A stretch of DNA of 64,000 nucleotides from NCBI GenBank assembly GCA_002299885.1, contig DBOB01000028.1:11516-75515 (forward strand), given 5' to 3'. The notes under the pieces are model-generated. The model ran no database searches, was not told the DNA's origin, and was given only the letters and a program-made list of their open reading frames with translations. Shown in pieces: positions 1 to 7,771 of the stretch (within the stretch, counting starts at the first letter, position 1; the number at the start of each line of letters is the position of its first letter). Source of the DNA: Sediminibacterium sp. UBA657. GTDB taxonomy: Bacteria > Bacteroidota > Bacteroidia > Chitinophagales > Chitinophagaceae. Both the position numbers and the translations under genes were made by a program.

Positions 1-27
1 ATTATATTGACCCAAATCTTTAAAAGA

Positions 28-1449
28 TTAAGGGAAAATTCCAAGTTCAGTATATGAATGTGCTACCTTATTAATTGCACAAACATAAGCCGCAGTTCTC
101 ATATCTGGAATAGATGGATTTGCATTCCAAATATCCATAATTTCTCTAGTTGCATTGATCATCGTTTCTTCCAATCCACTATGCACTAAGTCAATTTCAT
201 CAGGGCCATGGGCAATCACTGCTCTTTCTGTAGGATTAACTTTTTTCCCTGTCAACTCTTCTATTTGATTGATGATATTGATATTGGCATTTTCTGTAAA
301 ACGTTTTTCTAAACGGCCATATCTTACGTGGCTTAAGTTTTTTAACCACTCAAAATAAGATACAGTAACACCACCCGCATTCAAGTACATATCTGGAATG
401 ACTAAGACTCCTTTCTTTGATAAAATTTCATCCGCTTCTGGTGTTAAAGGTCCGTTAGCTGCTTCACCAATAATCTTAGCTTTAATATTTGGTGCATTAT
501 TTTTATCAATCACATTTTCTAAAGCTGCCGGAATTAAAATATCACAATCCATTTCCAATGCATCTGAACTCTTTTCAATATTTGTCGCTCCAGGGTAATT
601 CAAAATGCTTCCTGTTGTTTTTCTATGTTGGAAAACTGCTTCCTCATCTAAACCATCAGCACAATATATTGCTCCTTCAAATTCAGCGATAGCAACCACC
701 TTAGCTCCATGTGTTCTGAAGAACTTTGCAGAAAAATAACCTACATTGCCCAATCCTTGAACAATCACACGCTTATTTTCAATACCAACAGTTAATCCTA
801 ATTTTTTCATCACATCTTCCATCAAACATACTTCTCTCACACCGTAAAAAACGCCCAATCCAGTGGCTTCTTTACGTCCTCTCACACCACCCAATGATAC
901 TGGCTTTCCAGTAACACAACCAGCTGCATCAATTTCACCTGGTTTTAATGATTGATAAGTATCTACAATCCATGCCATTTCACGCTCGCCTGTTCCGTAA
1001 TCTGGTGCAGGCACATCGATACCAGGACCGATAAAATTTTTCTTTACTAATTCTGCCGTATACCTTCTTGTGATTTTTTCTAATTCGTATGCACTCAAAG
1101 CTCTTGGGTTAATCTTAATGCCTCCTTTACCTCCTCCAAATGGCACATTCACAATAGCACATTTGTAAGTCATCAAAGCGGCCAATGCCATCACTTCGTC
1201 TTGATTTACTGCCATGCTAAAACGAATACCCCCTTTACAAGGTGATTTATGCTGAGAGTGTTGTACTCTATATGCTTCAATTACTTCAATTCTGCCATCA
1301 TCCATTTTTACTGGAAAACGCATACTATAAATACTATTACAAGCTTTAATTTGCTCTAATAGTCCGCTTTCCCAATTAGTATACTTTGATGCTTTGTCGA
1401 AACTTTTTTCTACACTCTGAAAAAAACTGTACTCTGATGTTGTTGACAT
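28..1449 (-). CDS. gdhA: Glu/Leu/Phe/Val dehydrogenase, probably glutamate dehydrogenase
   Basis: This 473-residue protein would catalyse reversible oxidative deamination of an amino acid, most likely glutamate to 2-oxoglutarate and ammonium, in the cytoplasm. The substrate-site motif KGGIRF is at residues 72-77, the catalytic-lysine loop GGGKGG at 105-110, PAPDYGT with its conserved Asp at about 147-153, and the dinucleotide-binding QGLGNVG at 231-237. Length fits the glutamate dehydrogenase branch, but leucine or phenylalanine dehydrogenase activity cannot be excluded from sequence alone. It is the last gene of a ccmC-ccmD-gdhA run on the minus strand, only 6 bp after ccmD, so it is probably cotranscribed with it. 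Coenzyme preference is not readable here. Confidence 0.93.
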   Translation of the reverse strand: MSTTSEYSFFQSVEKSFDKASKYTNWESGLLEQIKACNSIYSMRFPVKMDDGRIEVIEAYRVQHSQHKSPCKGGIRFSMAVNQDEVMALAALMTYKCAIVNVPFGGGKGGIKINPRALSAYELEKITRRYTAELVKKNFIGPGIDVPAPDYGTGEREMAWIVDTYQSLKPGEIDAAGCVTGKPVSLGGVRGRKEATGLGVFYGVREVCLMEDVMKKLGLTVGIENKRVIVQGLGNVGYFSAKFFRTHGAKVVAIAEFEGAIYCADGLDEEAVFQHRKTTGSILNYPGATNIEKSSDALEMDCDILIPAALENVIDKNNAPNIKAKIIGEAANGPLTPEADEILSKKGVLVIPDMYLNAGGVTVSYFEWLKNLSHVRYGRLEKRFTENANINIINQIEELTGKKVNPTERAVIAHGPDEIDLVHSGLEETMINATREIMDIWNANPSIPDMRTAAYVCAINKVAHSYTELGIFP

Positions 1450-1455
1450 ATACTT

Positions 1456-1614
1456 TTATTTTTCTAGTTGTTTAATTTTTTTATCGATTGAAGTGACATA
1501 TAAAAAAAGGCCAATAAGCACTATACAAACCACGGACATCACTAAGAATATTTTTCCGTTCTGCAACATAATACTTTGTGATGCTGCTTGTTGTGCTTGT
1601 AATAAGGTTAACAT
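1456..1614 (-). CDS. ccmD: CcmD-like small membrane protein
   Basis: This 52-residue reading frame lies between ccmC and gdhA. It has a short polar N-terminus, one hydrophobic segment (about residues 23-41, KIFLVMSVVCIVLIGLFLY) and a lysine-rich C-terminal tail (SIDKKIKQLEK). That layout and its position directly after ccmC match the CcmD/CycX family, a single-span protein that helps release holo-CcmE from CcmC during cytochrome c maturation. The family is recognised by topology and context rather than strong sequence identity, so the assignment is inferred. The gene is 18 bp after ccmC and 6 bp before gdhA. Confidence 0.72.
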   Translation of the reverse strand: MLTLLQAQQAASQSIMLQNGKIFLVMSVVCIVLIGLFLYVTSIDKKIKQLEK

Positions 1615-1632
1615 ATATTTAATAATTGTAGG

Positions 1633-2313
1633 TTATAAGATGCCTTCTTTTTTTAATTGGATCATTTGGACACGAATTTTTAATGTAGTGATCCAAACGC
1701 CTAATAAAGTCCATCCAATCACCGCTGGATAGAATACAGTGCGCATATTCGCAGACATGTCTTTACCATTGATGCCAGGATTCCCATCACTTCCCTGTCC
1801 TCCAGGATGTAAGGATTCTGTTAATCTTGGTAAAATCCATAGCGTTGGAAACAACATAAAAAATGAAAAGATATTATATACTGCAGAAAGTCTTGCTTTT
1901 TTTTCTGCATCCACTAAACTTCCCCTTAAAACAAAATAAGCAAAGTAAATCAGTAATGCGATTGCAGCACCGTTTTGCTTTGGATCACCTACCCAAGGAC
2001 TTCCCCACTGATAATTAGCCCATAATGCACCTGTAATGATACCTAAGACCCCAAAAATTAAACCCATCGCTGCATATGCTTGTGCATAGACATCATGCAC
2101 TAGGCTAGATGATCTTAAATATTTAATAGAATAGACTAAAGAAACAAACAATAAAATCATCATGCCAAACCACATAGGCACATGAAAAAAGAAATTTCGA
2201 ATGGACTCCTGCATACGGTCATCTAACTTAGGCACTTTCACCAAAAAACCATAGGTACAAGTGTACAAAAGCAAGATAAAAGACAATAGTTTCCACCATT
2301 TTTTATGCAGCAT
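1633..2313 (-). CDS. ccmC: Cytochrome c biogenesis heme-handling protein CcmC/CcsA family
   Basis: A 226-residue polytopic membrane protein with about six hydrophobic segments. The tryptophan-rich periplasmic motif of the heme-handling family appears as WGSPWVGDPK at residues 103-112. Two candidate heme-ligand histidines, H44 (FFFHVPMW) and H169 (ESLHPGG), sit in the loops where CcmC carries its conserved pair. It would present heme to CcmE in cytochrome c maturation. The motif is the Bacteroidota variant (GDPK instead of the proteobacterial WDxR). It begins the operon ccmC-ccmD-gdhA; a TAnnTTTG box lies about 50 bp upstream. No other ccm genes are in the window. Confidence 0.88.
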   Translation of the reverse strand: MLHKKWWKLLSFILLLYTCTYGFLVKVPKLDDRMQESIRNFFFHVPMWFGMMILLFVSLVYSIKYLRSSSLVHDVYAQAYAAMGLIFGVLGIITGALWANYQWGSPWVGDPKQNGAAIALLIYFAYFVLRGSLVDAEKKARLSAVYNIFSFFMLFPTLWILPRLTESLHPGGQGSDGNPGINGKDMSANMRTVFYPAVIGWTLLGVWITTLKIRVQMIQLKKEGIL

Positions 2314-2361
2314 AGCTTCTTAATATTTAATCGATTAGCTCTAAAACTAACGGCTGTTTGG

Positions 2362-2369
2362 CAAAATTA
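2362..2369 (-). promoter_or_regulatory. Probable -7 box for ccmC-ccmD-gdhA
   Basis: Read on the minus strand this is TAATTTTG, a perfect match to the Bacteroidota -7 consensus TAnnTTTG, placed 48 bp before the ccmC start codon. I see no clear TTG at the usual -33 distance, so the assignment rests on the -7 match alone. Confidence 0.5.
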
Positions 2370-2411
2370 CAGCTTTTAAACGAACGGCCTAATTTTTGAG
2401 CAAATCTTATA

Positions 2412-2442
2412 TTGGCAAATTTACGGCGATTTTGTACATTTG
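2412..2442 (+). promoter_or_regulatory. Promoter of queA
   Basis: TACATTTG at 2435-2442 is a perfect TAnnTTTG -7 box, and TTG at 2412-2414 lies 20 bp upstream, the spacing expected for the Bacteroidota -33 element. Transcription starting a few bases after 2442 would give a leader of roughly 85 nt before queA. Confidence 0.65.
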
Positions 2443-2453
2443 CGTCCATAATT

Positions 2454-2493
2454 TTCATGCCGTAACATGAAGCGAACTGCCCCGTAAGGCTGT
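2454..2493 (+). promoter_or_regulatory. Two-hairpin structure in the queA leader
   Basis: The leader contains two adjacent inverted repeats. The first has arms TTCATG and CATGAA (2454-2459 and 2466-2471), the second has arms GCC and GGC, extendable with one mismatch to ACTGCC and GGCTGT (2476-2481 and 2488-2493). Both enclose the same six bases, CCGTAA. This resembles a cis-regulatory RNA more than a spacer. I do not recognise it as preQ1-I, preQ1-II or a SAM riboswitch; whether it binds a ligand is unknown. Confidence 0.4.
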
Positions 2494-2534
2494 AGTAAAC
2501 TTAATGTGGCTATCATTTTAAAATATAGACACAA

Positions 2535-3584
2535 ATGAAACTTTCTCAATTTAGGTATGACCTACCTCTAAACCTGATTGCCCAGTATCCCACAAAAAGA
2601 AGAGAAGACAGTAGACTGATGGTGGTGAACCGTAAAAACGGTCACATGGAAAATCGTCATTTCTCTGATTTATTGGAGTACTATGATGACAAGGATGTAT
2701 TTGTAGTGAATAACACTAAAGTATTCCCTGCTAGAATGTATGGTCGTAAGGAAAAAACAGGTGCAAAAATCGAAGTATTCTTATTAAGAGAATTAAATAA
2801 GCCTAACCGTTTATGGGATGTAATTGTTGATCCCGCAAGAAAAATTCGTGTAGGTAACAAATTGTATTTTGGTGAAAACGAAGAACTAGTTGCAGAAGTA
2901 ATTGACAACACGACTAGCCGTGGTCGTACCATCCGTTTTTTATGGGAAGGTGATGACGAAGGATTTAAAAAAATGTTGGAATTTTTAGGTGAGACACCAT
3001 TGCCTAAATATATTAAGCGTAAGCCTGATGAAGATGATAAAGAAAGATATCAGACTGTGTATGCAAAACATGAAGGTGCTGTAGCTGCTCCAACTGCAGG
3101 TTTACACTTTAGCAAAGAATTAATTAAGCGTTCAGAAATCCTAGGTATCCGTTTTGCAGAAGTCACCTTACACACTGGTTTAAGCACTTTTAGACCAATT
3201 GAAGTAGAAGATTTGAGCAAACATAAAATGGACGCCGAGTACTTTAAGATAGACGAAGATGCTTGCAGAATTATTAATACAGCAAAAGAAAATGGACGTC
3301 GTGTATGTTCTATTGGAACTACAGCAATGCGTGCTATGGAAAGTAGTGTAACTGCACAACGTTTATTGAAGCCAGCAGAAGGATGGACAAATCATTTTAT
3401 CCACCCTCCTTATAATTTCAATATTGCGGATAGCTTAGTAACCAATTTCCACTTACCAAAAACAAGTTTGTTGATTATGTCTTGTGCTTTTGCAGGATAT
3501 GAATTAGCGATGGAAGCTTATAAAAAAGCAATTAAGGATAAGTACCGTTTCTTCTCTTATGGAGATGCGTTATTATTTATATAG
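2535..3584 (+). CDS. queA: S-adenosylmethionine:tRNA ribosyltransferase-isomerase
   Basis: QueA transfers and isomerises the ribose of S-adenosylmethionine onto 7-aminomethyl-7-deazaguanine at position 34 of tRNA, giving epoxyqueuosine. The protein has 349 residues, the normal length, with family motifs PLPKYI (155-160) and APTAGLHF (185-192) and the C-terminal segment NFHLPKTSLL. The partner enzyme Tgt is encoded about 35 kb away in this window, so both of the last base-exchange and ribosylation steps are present. The gene stands alone behind its own promoter and structured leader. Its stop codon lies inside the left arm of a long palindrome. Confidence 0.97.
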   Translation: MKLSQFRYDLPLNLIAQYPTKRREDSRLMVVNRKNGHMENRHFSDLLEYYDDKDVFVVNNTKVFPARMYGRKEKTGAKIEVFLLRELNKPNRLWDVIVDPARKIRVGNKLYFGENEELVAEVIDNTTSRGRTIRFLWEGDDEGFKKMLEFLGETPLPKYIKRKPDEDDKERYQTVYAKHEGAVAAPTAGLHFSKELIKRSEILGIRFAEVTLHTGLSTFRPIEVEDLSKHKMDAEYFKIDEDACRIINTAKENGRRVCSIGTTAMRAMESSVTAQRLLKPAEGWTNHFIHPPYNFNIADSLVTNFHLPKTSLLIMSCAFAGYELAMEAYKKAIKDKYRFFSYGDALLFI

Positions 3585-3745
3585 TTTTAGAAGAACTAAA
3601 AACTATATAAATAATACTCAGTTAGATTTTTTTTACTATTTATATAGTTTTAGTAGAACTAAAAATTAAATAAATAATACTTAGTGTGAATTTTTCTGTT
3701 TATTTAATTTCATCAAAACAAAAAATTTAATAAACATATTAAGTA
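3571..3745 (+). repeat. Degenerate tandem palindromic repeats after queA
   Basis: Three copies of a unit of about 61-64 bp begin near 3575, 3639 and 3700, each followed by an AT-rich spacer. Copy 1 is a perfect inverted repeat of 18-bp arms (3571-3588 and 3599-3616) with a 10-nt loop. Copy 2 keeps the left arm and the loop core AGAACTAAAAA but its right arm has drifted. Copy 3 is recognisable mainly by a TTTATTTAATTT...TTTAATAAA symmetry. The left arm of copy 1 encodes the last residues of QueA. A conventional terminator follows at 3773. Confidence 0.7.
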
Positions 3746-3772
3746 ACAATTTTTTAATATTACTAAAGTTTT

Positions 3773-3810
3773 AAAAAAGGGGACAGATATTTCATCTGTC
3801 CCCTTTTTAT
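3773..3810 (+). terminator. Rho-independent terminator
   Basis: Ten-base-pair GC-rich stem GGGGACAGAT (3779-3788) with ATCTGTCCCC (3794-3803), loop ATTTC, flanked by A6 and T5 runs. It would end transcription from queA. Confidence 0.9.
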
Positions 3811-3869
3811 TTTTCCCGATTTGATAAATTCCTTTCCCGAATTTGTAAATCTTGGTTATGAAGTCGAAC

Positions 3870-3877
3870 TAGCTTTG
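3870..3877 (+). promoter_or_regulatory. -7 box 4 bp before the FecA-like gene
   Basis: TAGCTTTG matches TAnnTTTG exactly and is followed by CGGC and then the ATG at 3882. If transcription begins 4-6 bases after the box, the mRNA has no leader. Confidence 0.6.
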
Positions 3878-3881
3878 CGGC

Positions 3882-6101
3882 ATGAAAATAAGGGTACAAA
3901 AAAATAGGCTATTCCTTCTACTATTTTTGGGATTCGCGCAATTGACGCAAGCCCAAACAACCCCAAAAATTAAAGTTCAACAAGATAGTTCGCAATGGCA
4001 CAATTTAAAGGATGTAACCATTGTAGGTAGAAATAGTAAAAGCGATTACCAACAAATACCTGAAATTGTTGGCACCAATATTTATGCAGGGAAAAAGAAT
4101 GCTTTAATCGTTCTCGAAAATGTTCAAGGTAATATTGCTAATAATACCATGCGTCAAGTATTGGCAAAAGTGCCTGGCATTCATATTTGGGAAAGTGACC
4201 CAAGTGGTATTCAAATTGGTATAGCTGCAAGAGGTTTAAGTCCTAACAGAAGTTGGGAATTTAATATTAGACAAAATGGCTATGACATTGCAGCCGATCC
4301 TTTTGGATATCCGGAAGCTTATTATAACCCACAACTACAAGCTGTTCAAAGAATTGAAATTGTAAGAGGACAAGGGGCACTTCAATATGGACCACAGTTT
4401 GGTGGAATGGTCAACTATATCTTAAAAAATGGAACTGAGATCAACCAACCTTTTGAATTTGAAACGCAACAGACCATTGGTAGCAATGGTTTACTGAATA
4501 GCTTTAACGCCATTGGAGGGAAAAAAGGAAAATTAAATTACTACTCTTTTTATGATCAAAGAAATGGTGAAGGATGGAGAGATAATAGTCAATTTTTTTC
4601 AAAAGCGGGATTCGGATCTGTTACATATCATCTCACTAAGCAAGTTTCGATCAATTTCGAATTAATGCATTCACATACCAGAAGCCAACAAGCAGGTGGG
4701 TTAACAGATTTGCAAATTAAAGAAAATGCAAAGCAAAGTTTTAGATATAGGAATTGGATGGATATCAAATGGACGACACCAGCAATCAATATTCAATATG
4801 AAATGAATGACCATAGTCGTTGGAACACAAAAATTTTTGGAACAATAGGTGATCGAAATAGTGTTGGATTTTTACAATCTATCTTAGTAAAAGACAGTAT
4901 TAATTATGCTACAAATCAATATAACAATCGAATTGTTAATATAGATCAATACAGAAACTATGGACTTGAAAGTAGATTCATTACTGATTACTTTATTGGG
5001 CAAATGAAAAATACAATTTCATCTGGGATCAGACTTTATACAGGCAATACCCATCGATTAGCAGATGGCAAAGGCACAAGAGGAACCGACTATGATGTAA
5101 GAGTTGAAGGCCTTTATCCAAGGGATATTCAATTTAGATCAAATAATGCTGCTGTATTTATTGAAAATATTTTTAGAGTTACTGAAAAACTATTGATCAT
5201 TCCTGGTATTCGATATGAATGGCTGGAAGGATCAGCAAGTGGAAGCAATGGATTTAGCACGACTGGCGCTTTAATCAATCTTCAAGAAATTCAAAGAAGA
5301 AGGAATTTTGTATTGGTTGGAATTGGATCAGAATTTCATTTAACAAATACTACAGAATTCTATGCCAATTTTTCTCAAGCATACAGACCTATTCAATTTG
5401 CAAATTTACAAGCACCCCCAACTACTGATCTAATTGACCAAGATTTGAAAGATGCAAGAGGATATAATTTGGATCTTGGCTACAGAGGGAAAGTGAAAAA
5501 TTATCTTCAATTTGACCTAAGTGGATTTTATTTACAATACAATAATCGTGTTGGTACCATTACTCCATCTGGCACTAACTACAGACTTGTCACCAATGTG
5601 GGAGCAAGCACCAGCAAAGGATTAGAAACATATATTGAATTCAACCCATTAAGGTCTTTTTCAAATAATGCAAATTCAGATATTATTTTATTTAGTTCCT
5701 ATTCTTATACAAATGCTAGATATAGTGGTAACCATCGAGATGCCAATACCAAAGGAAAAAAAGTAGAAAATGCACCACAAGACATTCTAAGGACTGGTCT
5801 AAGTATTGGTTATAAAGGTTTATTATTCACCACTCAATTAAGTCATGTTGGTGGTACATTTAGTGATGCGAACAATACCACTACTCCATCCATGAATGGC
5901 AATACAGGATTCATTCCAGCATATACAATTACAGACCTAACTGCATCTTATAAATTTTCAAAAAAAATGAATTTAAAAGCTGGGATAAATAATTTGAACG
6001 ATACTAGGTATTTTACTAGACGTGCAGGAGGCTATCCAGGACCAGGTGCATTACCAGGGGACGGTCGAAACTTCTTTATTTCAATCGGTGCTAAATTGTA
6101 A
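3882..6101 (+). CDS. TonB-dependent receptor, FecA-like
   Basis: A 739-residue outer-membrane receptor. An N-terminal signal peptide ends near TQAQ (residue 25). The plug domain covers about residues 55-185 and contains ARGLSPNRSW (116-125), ADPFGYPEAYY (138-148) and IEIVRGQGALQYG (158-170), which closely resemble the ferric-dicitrate receptor FecA as I remember it. The rest is a 22-strand-type barrel ending in FFISIGAKL. There is no carboxypeptidase-like or STN signalling domain, and no FecI/FecR pair nearby, so regulation must be different from the classical fec system. The substrate is probably a ferric chelate, but this is inferred. Its 3' end overlaps the convergent dehydrogenase gene by 11 bp. 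Confidence 0.88.
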   Translation: MKIRVQKNRLFLLLFLGFAQLTQAQTTPKIKVQQDSSQWHNLKDVTIVGRNSKSDYQQIPEIVGTNIYAGKKNALIVLENVQGNIANNTMRQVLAKVPGIHIWESDPSGIQIGIAARGLSPNRSWEFNIRQNGYDIAADPFGYPEAYYNPQLQAVQRIEIVRGQGALQYGPQFGGMVNYILKNGTEINQPFEFETQQTIGSNGLLNSFNAIGGKKGKLNYYSFYDQRNGEGWRDNSQFFSKAGFGSVTYHLTKQVSINFELMHSHTRSQQAGGLTDLQIKENAKQSFRYRNWMDIKWTTPAINIQYEMNDHSRWNTKIFGTIGDRNSVGFLQSILVKDSINYATNQYNNRIVNIDQYRNYGLESRFITDYFIGQMKNTISSGIRLYTGNTHRLADGKGTRGTDYDVRVEGLYPRDIQFRSNNAAVFIENIFRVTEKLLIIPGIRYEWLEGSASGSNGFSTTGALINLQEIQRRRNFVLVGIGSEFHLTNTTEFYANFSQAYRPIQFANLQAPPTTDLIDQDLKDARGYNLDLGYRGKVKNYLQFDLSGFYLQYNNRVGTITPSGTNYRLVTNVGASTSKGLETYIEFNPLRSFSNNANSDIILFSSYSYTNARYSGNHRDANTKGKKVENAPQDILRTGLSIGYKGLLFTTQLSHVGGTFSDANNTTTPSMNGNTGFIPAYTITDLTASYKFSKKMNLKAGINNLNDTRYFTRRAGGYPGPGALPGDGRNFFISIGAKL

Positions 6102-7179
6102 AAGATAAATTCATCTTTTCTGCTAAAGCCTTTAAATCATTTTGCACTGCACCTACCAAAGGAATGCCTTTTTGCATGCGTTCTTTTTCCATTGCACGTT
6201 CTATATCTCCTGCTACATAAACTTGTTCATGTCCTGATGCAGGGGTTGCATTTCTAAAACGATGCAACCATAGATCCATATTTGATTTAAAATCTGCTGC
6301 CGGTCTAAATGCATCAATACGCATTGCACCAATAAAATGTCCAAGCCCTTCTCCAGGCATATTTTCTGGCATTGGAACATAAGCAGGAAACGGAGGTGCC
6401 CATGGACCAAAACTTGCACCACTTAAAACAGCAGAGAAAATATCAACAATAGAACCTAATGCATATCCTTTATGACTACCCTGCTCTTTCTCCGATCCTA
6501 ATGGCAAAAGAGCTCCTCCTTTTTTTAAAATATTGGCGTCCTGTGTTGCATTGCCCTCTGCGTCTTGTGCCCAACCCAAAGGAATAGAAATATTATTTCT
6601 TTGTGCAATTTCTAATTTACCATTGGCTGCAGTGGTCGTTGCAAAATCAGCTACAAATGGCGCTTCCTCACCTGCTGGAATGGCCACAGCGATTGGATTG
6701 GTTCCTAATAATTTTTCTGCTGCATAGGTGGGTGCCACTAATGCGCTTGCATTGGTCATTGCAATACCAATCATCTCCTGTTCCAAAGCCATCATGGCAT
6801 GGTAACCAGCAATACCAAAATGATTGCTATTTTTAACACTAACCCATCCTGTCCCTACTTGTTTTGCTTTCTCCATTGCAATTTCCATGGCTCTTGGAGC
6901 TACTATCAACCCTAAACCTCTGTCGCCGTCAATCACAGCCGTAGAAGGCGTTTCATGAACAACCTTAATATTAGGTGTTGCATTAATCCTCCCAATTTCC
7001 CATAATCTAACATAGCCTACCAACCTAGCAATACCATGACTATCAATGCCTCTTAAATCGGCAGATAATAATACTTTAGACGCTAATGCTGCATCTGAAT
7101 GAGTACAGCCCATTTTTAAAAAAACAGCCTCTGCAAATGCAGCTAATTGTTGGTATGTATAATTATGATTTGATTCCAT
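6091..7179 (-). CDS. Ldh-family (type 2 malate/L-lactate) dehydrogenase
   Basis: A 362-residue NAD(P)-dependent oxidoreductase of the YlbC/Ldh_2 family, not the classical Rossmann lactate dehydrogenases. Visible motifs are DSHGIARL near residue 50, GDRGLGLIVAP near 95, the histidine motif NSNHFGIAGYH near 120 and GTNPIAVAIP near 160. Members oxidise malate, L-lactate, ureidoglycolate, 2,3-diketo-L-gulonate or similar 2-hydroxyacids; the substrate cannot be told here. It is a single gene between convergent neighbours. A perfect TAnnTTTG box ends 4 bp before the start codon and touches the tail of the ssb terminator. Confidence 0.88.
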   Translation of the reverse strand: MESNHNYTYQQLAAFAEAVFLKMGCTHSDAALASKVLLSADLRGIDSHGIARLVGYVRLWEIGRINATPNIKVVHETPSTAVIDGDRGLGLIVAPRAMEIAMEKAKQVGTGWVSVKNSNHFGIAGYHAMMALEQEMIGIAMTNASALVAPTYAAEKLLGTNPIAVAIPAGEEAPFVADFATTTAANGKLEIAQRNNISIPLGWAQDAEGNATQDANILKKGGALLPLGSEKEQGSHKGYALGSIVDIFSAVLSGASFGPWAPPFPAYVPMPENMPGEGLGHFIGAMRIDAFRPAADFKSNMDLWLHRFRNATPASGHEQVYVAGDIERAMEKERMQKGIPLVGAVQNDLKALAEKMNLSFTI

Positions 7180-7183
7180 AGCA

Positions 7184-7191
7184 CAAATTTA
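7184..7191 (-). promoter_or_regulatory. -7 box 4 bp before the Ldh-family gene
   Basis: On the minus strand TAAATTTG, then TGCT, then the ATG at 7179. Exact TAnnTTTG match; predicts a leaderless transcript. Confidence 0.6.
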
Positions 7192-7196
7192 CAAAT

Positions 7197-7226
7197 AAAA
7201 AAGGTGTACTGACAAGTACACCTTTT
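7197..7226 (-). terminator. Terminator after ssb
   Basis: Stem of 12 bp, AAAAGGTGTACT (7199-7210) with AGTACACCTTTT (7215-7226), four-base loop. On the minus strand the stem is followed by a run of six T, so it should end the ssb transcript just before the next promoter. Confidence 0.9.
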
Positions 7227-7246
7227 GAGCTAAAGCTTAAATAATA

Positions 7247-7684
7247 TTAGAATGGCAAATCATCCATTGCTTCATTGCTATCAGCTGCTGTTGGTGCAGG
7301 ATTATAGCTTTGAGTAGGATTAGATTCACCACCATAGTTGGATTGTTCTCCACCAGAACCACCTGAAGGTTTCGCACCTAATAATTGTACCGATACAATT
7401 CTTAAGGTCAATGATGCCCCTTGACGTCCATCTGCAGTGGTATAAGATCTAACATCTGGTGTTCCTTCTACATATACTTGTGTGCCCTTCTTTAAATAAG
7501 GTGCTACAGCAGTACGATCTGTCCAATAAGAACAATCTACCCAAGTAGTTCTGTCTTTTTGTACCCCTTGCGCGTCCTTGTATTTTTCTGTATGCGCTAC
7601 GTTGAAATTGATGACAGACTTGCCATTTACGTTATTCACCACGGCGTCCTTGCCTAAATTCCCGATGACTTGTAACTTTATCAT
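7247..7684 (-). CDS. ssb: Single-stranded DNA-binding protein
   Basis: A 145-residue SSB that coats single-stranded DNA during replication and repair. The OB-fold occupies about residues 1-108 (MIKLQVIGNLGKDA at the start, VYVEGTPDVRSYTTADGR near 85-102). A glycine, serine and asparagine-rich linker follows, and the protein ends with the acidic partner-binding tail DDLPF (141-145). The 7-9 residue spacing between the OB fold and the linker and the overall length are typical for Bacteroidota. It is monocistronic, divergent from mnmA, with a strong terminator behind it. Confidence 0.97.
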   Translation of the reverse strand: MIKLQVIGNLGKDAVVNNVNGKSVINFNVAHTEKYKDAQGVQKDRTTWVDCSYWTDRTAVAPYLKKGTQVYVEGTPDVRSYTTADGRQGASLTLRIVSVQLLGAKPSGGSGGEQSNYGGESNPTQSYNPAPTAADSNEAMDDLPF

Positions 7685-7731
7685 ATTGTATATTTTAACT
7701 TTCTAAGACAATGAAGGTAGTAATTTTTTAT

Positions 7732-7739
7732 TACTTTTG
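7732..7739 (+). promoter_or_regulatory. -7 box for mnmA
   Basis: TACTTTTG matches TAnnTTTG exactly, 32 bp before the chosen mnmA start. Its position rules out an upstream in-frame GTG at 7739 as the real start, because that codon lies in the promoter itself. Confidence 0.6.
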
Positions 7740-7771
7740 TGCCAAGCCAACTTTTAACTGGCCACCGAAAT

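Noticed and set aside
2454..2493. queA leader as a classical preQ1 or SAM riboswitch
   Set aside because: I cannot find the preQ1-I C-rich loop with A-rich tail nor a SAM-II type pseudoknot; left as an unknown structure.
3571..3745. The post-queA repeats as a CRISPR array
   Set aside because: Repeats are palindromic and diverged, only three copies, no unique spacers of constant length and no cas genes.
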